Shown here: in pieces, positions 58,227-64,000 of the stretch
How positions within the stretch are numbered: the stretch's first letter is position 1
How the letters are laid out: the number at the start of each line of letters is the position of its first letter
Source: CAZYFH01 sp965197395
GTDB lineage: Bacteria > Acidobacteriota > Vicinamibacteria > Vicinamibacterales > UBA8438
Assembly: GCA_965197395.1 (NCBI GenBank)
Contig: CBDANB010000005.1
Span: 496,001-560,000, forward strand
DNA: 64,000 bases
Direction of reading: 5' to 3'
Program-made: the position numbers and the translations under genes
Notes under the pieces: generated by a model
Seen by the model: the letters and a program-made list of their open reading frames with translations, nothing else
Databases searched by the model: none
Told to the model about the DNA's origin: nothing

Positions 58227-59627
58227 ATGCAACGGAACGTCGTGAAGGTCATCCTGGTCGTGGCGGTCGTGCTCTGGCTCGGGGGAACGACCGACGCCGG
58301 GCAGCAAGACTGGGCGCAGTTTCGCGGCGCGACGGCCGGCGTCGTTCCCGACGACCCGGTCTTGCCCGAGCGTTGGAGTGAGACCGACAACGTCGCCTGG
58401 CATGTCGAGATCCCCGGTCTCAGCTGGAGCTCTCCGGTCGTGGCGGGTGACCACATCTTCGTGACATCAGCCGTCAGCGCGGGCGCGGAGCCCGACCCGA
58501 TCAAGGGGCTCTACGACCCCGGCATGGAGAACGGCTCAGAGGGGTCGGCGAACGAACATCGGTGGATGCTCTACGACGTCGACTTCGAAAGCGGACGCAT
58601 CCGTTGGCAGCTCGAGCTCCACAGCGCCCCGCCACCGATGAAGCGTCACCTGAAGAACAGCTTCGCGTCCGAAACGCCTGTGACCGACGGACGTCGCGTC
58701 TATGTCTATTTCGGCAGCATCGGTTTGCTGACAGCGGTCAACCTGAGCGGCGAAACCGTCTGGACGACGGAGATCGATATCTACAACACCTTGCTCGAGA
58801 TGGGCACGGCGGCGTCGCCGATCCTCTACGGCGACCGCCTCTATCTGGTGAACGACAACACCACACGTTCTTTCATGGCCGCCTTCGACAAGGACACGGG
58901 TGACGAGGTCTGGCGTGTCGATCGCGACGAGCAGGGCCAGAACTGGTCAACGCCGTTCGTCTGGGAACACGAGTCTCGCACTGAGCTGGTCACGGCCGGG
59001 ACGCAGGGCGTTCGCTCATACGATCTGGACGGGAGGCTGCTCTGGGAGCTGCACGGTATGTCCGGGCTGACGATCCCGACCCCGTTCACGAGCCACGGTC
59101 TCCTCTACATCAGCTCCGGGTACCCCGGCGGCGGGCTGCGTCCGGTCTACGCGGTGCGCCCTGGCGCCTCGGGCGACATCTCGCTCTTCCCCGAGGAGGC
59201 GATGCGGTCGGGGATCACGTCCGGGTTTCCCGGGCCGCTGGCGTCGTCGGACGACATCGCCTGGTCCTATCCGCTGCTCGGGACGTACAACACCTCGGCC
59301 ATCGTGTATGGCGACTACTACTACACGCTGCTGGACCGCGGGTTCTTCCTTGCGCATGACGCGCGCACCGGTGAGGAGATTTACGGCCGCCAGCGGCTGG
59401 AGATCGGCAACGGCTTCACGGCATCTCCCTGGGCCTACAACGGCAAGATTTTTCTGCTGAGCGAAGACGGCGAGACCTATGTCATCGCGGCTGGACCAGC
59501 GTTCGAGATCCTCCACAAGAACTCGCTGAATGAAATGACGCTCGCGACGCCCGCCATCGCGCGCGGGAGCATCCTGCTGCGGACGCAGTCGAAGCTCTAC
59601 CGGATCGCGAAGGGAGATCAGCCATGA
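58227..59627 (+). CDS. Secreted PQQ-like beta-propeller protein (paralogue 3 of 3)
   Basis: 466 residues, ATG 58227 with TGGAGGGGG upstream. Signal peptide ending TDAGQ, then DWAQFRGATAGVVPDDPVLP, ERWSETDNVAW, SFASETPVTDGRRVYVYFGS, NWSTPFVWEHESRTELVTAG, LLYISSGYPGGGLRPVYAVR and TQSKLYRIAKGD. Compared with the 52744 copy it has an insertion of about 17 residues after GDISL (FPEEAMRSGITSGFPGP). Stop overlaps the LVIVD gene start (ATGA), so the two are coupled. Role unknown; no catalytic Asp or heme motif is evident. Confidence 0.85.
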   Translation: MQRNVVKVILVVAVVLWLGGTTDAGQQDWAQFRGATAGVVPDDPVLPERWSETDNVAWHVEIPGLSWSSPVVAGDHIFVTSAVSAGAEPDPIKGLYDPGMENGSEGSANEHRWMLYDVDFESGRIRWQLELHSAPPPMKRHLKNSFASETPVTDGRRVYVYFGSIGLLTAVNLSGETVWTTEIDIYNTLLEMGTAASPILYGDRLYLVNDNTTRSFMAAFDKDTGDEVWRVDRDEQGQNWSTPFVWEHESRTELVTAGTQGVRSYDLDGRLLWELHGMSGLTIPTPFTSHGLLYISSGYPGGGLRPVYAVRPGASGDISLFPEEAMRSGITSGFPGPLASSDDIAWSYPLLGTYNTSAIVYGDYYYTLLDRGFFLAHDARTGEEIYGRQRLEIGNGFTASPWAYNGKIFLLSEDGETYVIAAGPAFEILHKNSLNEMTLATPAIARGSILLRTQSKLYRIAKGDQP

Positions 59628-60607
59628 TCCGGATGACGCGGTGCGGCGTGTTCGTCATGATGCTCGTGCTGCTGAGCGGTAGCGCGGCGGCGCAGACCGT
59701 GCAACTCGAGGCGGTGGGGGAGATTCCGGGCCCGGCCGAGCTCGTGCGCGCGCGCGGCGACTACGCCTACGTCTCAGGCGGTCACACGTTCACCATTTAC
59801 GACGTGTCGGTGCCGTCGCACCCGGCGAAGCTTGGTTCGCACACGTTCCCCGAGGAGATCTGGGGCTTTCGCCTGTCTGGCGACCGCGCGTATGTCGGGG
59901 CGAACTTCTTCGGCCTTGGCATCCTGGACATCTCGGACCCCGCGCGACCGGCGTTGCTGGGGCAGCACAAGACGTTGGGCCAGACGAAGATCGGCGCCGT
60001 GGTCGACACGAAGGTCGGGATCATCGATCACATGGAGGGCTTCGTGCTGGTCGACATCTCGGACGAAACGGCTCCCGCCTCGATCGGGTCGTTCTTCCTC
60101 GACGGCTACGCGCGTGACGTCGTCGCGGAAGGGTCGATGGCCTACGCGACCGACTCGCCGTCGGGTCTCTATGTGTTCGACCTGTCGCGACCGGGCATGC
60201 CCGAGCCGGTCGGCATCGTGCACGCCCCGAACGCGCCGCGGGCGATCGAGGTAGTCCCGGGTACGGGCTCGCGGCCGACGCTGATCGTCGGGGCCGGCGG
60301 CGGCAACGTCCAGGTCTACGACGTGTCCGATGCCTCGGCGCCAACCAAGCTCGCGACCGCCGACACGCCGGGGCGCGCGGCGCGTGTAGCGCTCAGCGGT
60401 CATCACCTCTTCGTCGCCGACTCTGCCGCCGGGGTGCAGGTCGTCGACCTCGCGGCGCCGGCCACCCCGACGCTGGCCGGCGCGTTCGCGACGCCGCGAC
60501 CCGCGCGCGACGTGGCGGCGTCGTCGACGCTCGTCTTCGCCGTCGTGGGCGACAGCGAGCGCGAGGGCGAGGATCGGCACGTGATGATCCTCCGGCGCCT
60601 TCCATGA
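59624..60607 (+). CDS. Secreted LVIVD-repeat beta-propeller protein
   Basis: 327 residues, signal peptide ending AAAQ. Repeats of the form YVSGGHTFTIYDVSVPSHPA, YVGANFFGLGILDISDPARP, GFVLVDISDETAP, GLYVFDLSRPGMP, GNVQVYDVSDASAP and GVQVVDLAAPATP give about seven blades. LVIVD proteins are surface-exposed and of unknown function. Translationally coupled to the propeller gene upstream, and overlaps the next Tat-leader gene by four bases. Confidence 0.85.
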   Translation: MIRMTRCGVFVMMLVLLSGSAAAQTVQLEAVGEIPGPAELVRARGDYAYVSGGHTFTIYDVSVPSHPAKLGSHTFPEEIWGFRLSGDRAYVGANFFGLGILDISDPARPALLGQHKTLGQTKIGAVVDTKVGIIDHMEGFVLVDISDETAPASIGSFFLDGYARDVVAEGSMAYATDSPSGLYVFDLSRPGMPEPVGIVHAPNAPRAIEVVPGTGSRPTLIVGAGGGNVQVYDVSDASAPTKLATADTPGRAARVALSGHHLFVADSAAGVQVVDLAAPATPTLAGAFATPRPARDVAASSTLVFAVVGDSEREGEDRHVMILRRLP

Positions 60608-61065
60608 CCCCGCTCCCACGGCGCGACTTTCTCACCGGCGTCTCGGCCTTCGGGGCGTTGGGCATGGCGTACGCCCTCGGCCGCCCCTTCTCGACCGCCG
60701 CCCGCGAGGTCGCGCCGGGGCACGTTATCGACACCTATCGGAAGGCGCATCCGGCTGCGAGCCCATGGGATCTCTACATCTTGATCGCGACCGATCACCC
60801 CCGTCATGGAAAGGGTGCTCGGATTGACCTGAGGCGGTCGGGCCAGCCTTCAGCCTGGCTTTGCGGGCTCATCACGACCCACATCGTGATGGCGCCGCCG
60901 CCGTCCCGCGCTCCCCAGGCGGCGGTCGGCGTCTCGAGGATCACCCGGTGCCCTCCCACGAGAAACGCGAGTAGAGCCCGTGCGTCCGCTCGTGCTCGAA
61001 GGCGAGGGTCGGGTTGGTGCTGCGGGTGCGTCCCCGTGCGAGGACGTGTTCCGGGCCGTGGATGA
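60604..61065 (+). pseudogene. Tat-leader protein, probably truncated
   Basis: The start overlaps the LVIVD stop (ATGA) and gives a convincing Tat leader, MTPLPRRDFLTGVSAFGALG, followed by REVAPGHVIDTYRKAHPAAS. After HGKGARID composition turns into Arg/Ser/Pro runs, and the last 125 bases are antisense to the well-supported DUF1326 gene. The natural C-terminal part seems to have been lost by a deletion near 60830, joining the 5' end to the flank of the DUF1326 gene. No family is recognisable from the remaining ~75 residues. Confidence 0.45.
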
Positions 61066-61555
61066 CGTTGTACAGATTCGACACCACGGCGTCATGCTCG
61101 CCGTCGCTGCCGCCTATGGCCGTGACCGTCGTCTCGAGGACGTCGGGGATCATCACGTGCTTCTCTCGGCCCCGGTCCTCGAACCGCATCGGGACGACCT
61201 GCGTGTCGAGCTGGTGAGAGACAAAGCGGTTCAAAACGGCCCACGGTCCGCCGGCACGTCCGGAGAAGATCGCCTCCAGCGCGACCCGTTGCGCACCGCT
61301 CGCACGCCGGTCGATGTAGAAGATCTGCGTCCAGTCGCCCGAGTACATCCTGACCGGCGCCTCGAAGACGATGACCAGGGTGAGGTCGTCGATGCCCGTC
61401 TCGCCGTAGCGTCCGACGTCGATGTGAAACGCCCAATGGCCGCGGCATCGGTCACCGGTGCAGATCTGCTTGAACGAGACATGGGCGGGGCAGAGCAGTT
61501 GACAGCTGCAGTTCTCGAAGAGAAGCCCGCTGGCGTGCCACGACGTGCCCGACAT
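60941..61555 (-). CDS. DUF1326 family protein
   Basis: 204 residues. SGLLFENCSCQLLCPAHVSF is the defining Cys-rich start (ENCSCxxxCP), with CTGDRCRGHWAFHID a second Cys pair, then LEAIFSGRAGGPWAVLNRFV and the terminal THGLYSRFSWEG. Four cysteines suggest a metal or redox centre; no function is proven. Six bases downstream of the ABC-2 permease on the same strand, possibly cotranscribed. Confidence 0.9.
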   Translation of the reverse strand: MSGTSWHASGLLFENCSCQLLCPAHVSFKQICTGDRCRGHWAFHIDVGRYGETGIDDLTLVIVFEAPVRMYSGDWTQIFYIDRRASGAQRVALEAIFSGRAGGPWAVLNRFVSHQLDTQVVPMRFEDRGREKHVMIPDVLETTVTAIGGSDGEHDAVVSNLYNVIHGPEHVLARGRTRSTNPTLAFEHERTHGLYSRFSWEGTG

Positions 61556-61561
61556 CGTTGG

Positions 61562-62314
61562 CTACTCCCAGCGAAAGACCTTGGCGGATATCCCGGTGCA
61601 GACGGCGAAGACGACGACGAGCGCGGTCACGTCCAGCAGGTGCGCCGACCATGGTGCGCCCGACCAGATGCCTCGCAAGAGCGAGACCGCATAGGTGACG
61701 GGCAGCGCGCGTGAGGCCAGCTGCAGCGCGCGTGGCAGTGCCTCCAGGTCGTAGAACAGCCCCGACAGCGCGACCATCGGAAACAGCACCATGCCGCCGA
61801 GCGGCTGAGCGAACCGCGCGGTCGGCACGATACTGGCGATCACGAAGCCGAGCGACAGAATGCTCCACGTACTGAAGAGCAGGGCCAGCGTGAACCCGAG
61901 GACCGGGACGTCGACACCAACGGGATAGAACCGGCGCCCGGCGAGGATCATCAACGCGAGGGTGGCGGCCATAAAGGTCAACTTGACGATGACGTGCGCC
62001 ACGAGAATCGTGGGAGGCCGCAGTGGCGTGGCCCGGAGCCGCTTGAGGATGCCGCCCTCGCGGTAGATGGCAATGATGGTGATGAGGGAGAGGACAGCGT
62101 TGATCGCGATGAGGATCGAGACGAAGACCGGAAGCTCGGTTCGCACGAAGGAGCCGACGCCCGACGACGCAGTGGAGAGGTTGTCGCCAAGCATGCGTCC
62201 GACGCCGATGAACACCACGACCGGCATCGCGACGGTGCCGACGAAGCCCAACGGCTCGCGGACGAAGATCTTGATCTCGATCCAGATGAGCTTCCGCAGT
62301 CCTCGCAACATCAC
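61562..62314 (-). CDS. ABC-2 type transporter permease
   Basis: 250 residues from GTG 62314 or ATG 62311, six transmembrane helices. Blocks LIWIEIKIFVREPLGFVGTV, LSLITIIAIYREGGILKRLR (the ABC-2 coupling region), FAQPLGGMVLFPMVALSGLF and LPVTYAVSLLRGIW are standard. Works with the ATPase whose stop codon abuts its start. Cargo unknown; drug or lipid export is typical. Confidence 0.9.
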   Translation of the reverse strand: MMLRGLRKLIWIEIKIFVREPLGFVGTVAMPVVVFIGVGRMLGDNLSTASSGVGSFVRTELPVFVSILIAINAVLSLITIIAIYREGGILKRLRATPLRPPTILVAHVIVKLTFMAATLALMILAGRRFYPVGVDVPVLGFTLALLFSTWSILSLGFVIASIVPTARFAQPLGGMVLFPMVALSGLFYDLEALPRALQLASRALPVTYAVSLLRGIWSGAPWSAHLLDVTALVVVFAVCTGISAKVFRWE

Positions 62315-63250
62315 TTAGTCGCGGATCGAATGCCCGGTCAGCTTCAAGAACACGTCCTCGAGGTTGGGCAGCGTGGTCCGGAAGTCCGTCACGCGCATGC
62401 CGTGCTCCGACAGGCACTGGATGACGCCGGTGACCAGGTCCTCCCCGGCGCCGCGAATGGTATAGCGGTGACCGTCGCACTCGACGGCGTCGACCTGTGG
62501 AATCGCGCGGAACCGCGTATCCGCGCCGCCGGCGTCGGTCGTGAGCATGACGGAGCGTTCCGGGCAATGGCGGCCGACGAGGCCCGCTGGGGTGTCGATG
62601 TCGATGACCCGGCCATGCTCGATAATCGCGACGCGATCGCACAGGCGTTCGGCTTCCTCCATCAGGTGCGTGGTGAGAAAGACGGTCTTACCCCGGTCGC
62701 GGATCCCGCGTACCAGATCCCAGATCGCCCGGCGGGCCTGGGGATCGAGACCGGTCGTCAGCTCGTCGAGGAAGACGATCTCCGGGTCGTTGATGAGCGA
62801 GAGCGCGATGAACAGGCGTTGCTTCTGACCGCCCGACAGCGTCATGAACCAGGCATCGCGCTTCTCGACGAGCCCCAACTGCGCCAGCAGCTGATCACCT
62901 GCAACCGGCGTCGAGTACAGCGATGCCCAGAGGTCGACCGCCTCCCAGACCTTGATCCGCTTCTGGAGCTGGGCCTCCTGGAGCTGCACCCCGAGCCGAT
63001 CAGAGAGCGCGTAGGCGTCGCGGATCGGATCGAGCCCAAACACCGCGATGGTGCCCGCGTCGGGCGTTCTCAGTCCCTCGACGCACTCCATGGTCGTGGT
63101 CTTGCCGGCGCCGTTCGGGCCGATCAGGCCGAAGATCTCACCCCGACGCACATCGAACGACACGTCGTCGACAGCGACGGTCGAGCCGTAGGTCTTGCGG
63201 AGACCGGCCGCGACGACGACGGTGGGGCTGGCGGGGTCGGGTCGAGTCAC
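62315..63250 (-). CDS. ABC-2 type transporter ATP-binding protein
   Basis: 311 residues from GTG 63250. Walker A GLIGPNGAGKTTTMECVEGL, Q-loop GVQLQEAQLQKRIKV, signature MTLSGGQKQRLFIALSL, Walker B IVFLDELTTGLDPQ and H-loop VFLTTHLMEEAERLC. The Walker B glutamate is present as DEL (usually DEP). The last 85 residues are a regulatory extension as in DrrA-like exporters. Forms an exporter with the permease at 61562. Confidence 0.92.
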   Translation of the reverse strand: MTRPDPASPTVVVAAGLRKTYGSTVAVDDVSFDVRRGEIFGLIGPNGAGKTTTMECVEGLRTPDAGTIAVFGLDPIRDAYALSDRLGVQLQEAQLQKRIKVWEAVDLWASLYSTPVAGDQLLAQLGLVEKRDAWFMTLSGGQKQRLFIALSLINDPEIVFLDELTTGLDPQARRAIWDLVRGIRDRGKTVFLTTHLMEEAERLCDRVAIIEHGRVIDIDTPAGLVGRHCPERSVMLTTDAGGADTRFRAIPQVDAVECDGHRYTIRGAGEDLVTGVIQCLSEHGMRVTDFRTTLPNLEDVFLKLTGHSIRD

Positions 63251-63330
63251 GTTCGTGTTGGGAGTATCGCGGCTGGGGGGCCCGGCGCGACGGCGCGCGC
63301 GCTGAGACGCCGGAGGCTCACCACTGGCGG

Positions 63331-63765
63331 CTACGGCTGCACCGCCTCCAGGGCGATCGACCGGAGTGGCGCTGTTCGATCACGCAGGTCCGTGTCGCCC
63401 GCGGGAAAGTCGTTTTGCTGGAGCATGTAGGCCAGCACGTCGGCCTTGTCACGACGGCTCAGGCTCGCGGGATTGCCTTCGGGCATCGAGATCCGGATTC
63501 GTTCGAAGAGGTCGCCGATGGACAGACCGTGCCAGGCCCAGCGGAAGTCGTCACCCGCAAGTGCCGGCGCGGTCTCACCCCCCTCGAGCGCGGGTCCGTG
63601 GCATTCGGCGCACGCGTTCCCATAGATCGGCCCGCCCCGCGCTGCCTGAGCAACCGAGTAGACGCCGCTCCAGACCGACGTGGTCGGCTGGGCCCTCACC
63701 GCGCCGTACGTTGCCGAAAGCGCCACGACGGCGGCGGCTCCGGCGAGCGCTACTCCCGCCCGCAT
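63331..63765 (-). CDS. Secreted cytochrome c with one heme
   Basis: 144 residues. Signal peptide ending VRAQ, then the heme motif NACAECHGPALEGGE (CAECH at about 51-55) and a candidate Met ligand in RISMPEGNPASLS, with the C-terminal helix KADVLAYMLQQNDFPAG. A class I cytochrome c as found with PQQ dehydrogenases. It has no gene partner on its strand within 80 bases. Confidence 0.85.
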   Translation of the reverse strand: MRAGVALAGAAAVVALSATYGAVRAQPTTSVWSGVYSVAQAARGGPIYGNACAECHGPALEGGETAPALAGDDFRWAWHGLSIGDLFERIRISMPEGNPASLSRRDKADVLAYMLQQNDFPAGDTDLRDRTAPLRSIALEAVQP

Positions 63766-63926
63766 CGCATGGGGATTCTATCGGAGAGCGCCCGCGAGCA
63801 TCTGCCGCGCGGCGGGGAACGTACGAGATCGTGTCTATCGGGTACGGAAACTTGCTCTAGAGAGCCGTCGGCACAAAACAACCACAATGGTCGGGAGCGT
63901 CGGCGGGAGACGCGCCGAGTCCTCCC

Positions 63927-64000
63927 ATGGCACAGCACAACCAGCTCGCGACCATTCTCGACACGGTCAGTCTCAAAGCGGACCGCCCACGAGCTGTACC
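63927..64000 (+). CDS. Possible start of a gene running off the window
   Basis: ATG 63927 opens a frame that stays open to the window edge (MAQHNQLATILDTVSLKADR). No ribosome site is convincing and 24 codons are too few to identify a family. The preceding 161 bases hold no gene or clear repeat. Confidence 0.25.
   Translation, partial: MAQHNQLATILDTVSLKADRPRAV

Noticed and set aside
61994..63430. 478-codon open frame on the plus strand
   Set aside because: It is antisense to the ABC-2 permease and ATPase genes, whose Walker motifs are complete.
1..64000. CRISPR array or prophage
   Set aside because: No series of evenly spaced direct repeats and no capsid, terminase or integrase-like protein was seen.

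Overview
The window is GC-rich (about two thirds G+C by eye) and gene-dense, with many ATGA/GTGA start-stop overlaps and mostly exported or cell-envelope products. The combination of several pyrroloquinoline-quinone (PQQ) type beta-propeller enzymes, DUF6152, DUF5916-like, DUF1326 and SMP-30 proteins, a sodium-pump type decarboxylase and a large family of two-cysteine secreted proteins resembles Acidobacteriota, most likely the Vicinamibacteria (subdivision 6). This is inference from gene content; there is no rRNA or tRNA in the window to confirm it.

Layout. 0-7 kb: an amidohydrolase tail, a chimeric gene ruin, a two-cysteine family gene, a cytochrome c and two PQQ dehydrogenases. 6.8-11.1 kb (minus): a biotin-dependent carboxyltransferase / membrane decarboxylase operon (alpha, small membrane subunit, biotin carrier, beta), followed by a collapsed cysteine desulfurase that was once translationally coupled to it. 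11-19 kb: a frameshifted nuclease, five two-cysteine family genes with a DUF6152 gene, and a flavin amine oxidase. 19.2-30 kb: a pterin/flavin-precursor type cluster (CDP-alcohol phosphotransferase, MDR dehydrogenase, degenerate 6-PTP synthase/QueD homologue, glycosyltransferase, methyltransferase, UPF0104 membrane protein, RibD-C reductase, RibA, creatininase, second methyltransferase, FkbM). It is damaged by an ISL3-family insertion sequence with a perfect 8-bp target duplication and by a frameshift in fkbM. 30-38.6 kb: DoxX, an LtaS-like phosphatase-superfamily membrane protein and a tightly overlapping operon of ABC exporter, two glycosyltransferases, PIG-L deacetylase and a Trm112-like/methyltransferase. 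38.7-45.5 kb: more beta-propellers, DUF423, two deletion scars and a His-rich lipoprotein. 45.7-52.6 kb (minus): a secreted catabolic-looking operon (two two-cysteine proteins, aryl-sulfotransferase-like protein, double carboxymuconolactone-decarboxylase protein, gluconolactonase) with an esterase upstream. 52.7-64 kb: two more propellers, an LVIVD protein, a HugZ-like protein, an IS630 element, a GDSL-hydrolase/two-cysteine fusion ruin, DUF1326, an ABC-2 exporter and a cytochrome c.

Two themes stand out. First, the family I call the two-cysteine DLQG/ACHEGN family has eleven loci here (eight intact, three degraded). All eight intact copies and the fused copy keep exactly one RC and one AC/RC cysteine plus long conserved blocks, and they sit beside DUF6152 and exported catabolic enzymes. 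I know of no function for it. Second, the window carries an unusual number of gene ruins made by internal deletions (cysteine desulfurase, a sugar-dehydrogenase chimera, DUF5916, GDSL hydrolase) plus single-base frameshifts, two insertion sequences and two families of intergenic hairpin repeats. One repeat family starts at or just after stop codons. This suggests a genome under decay or reorganisation, although some single-base frameshifts could be sequencing errors.
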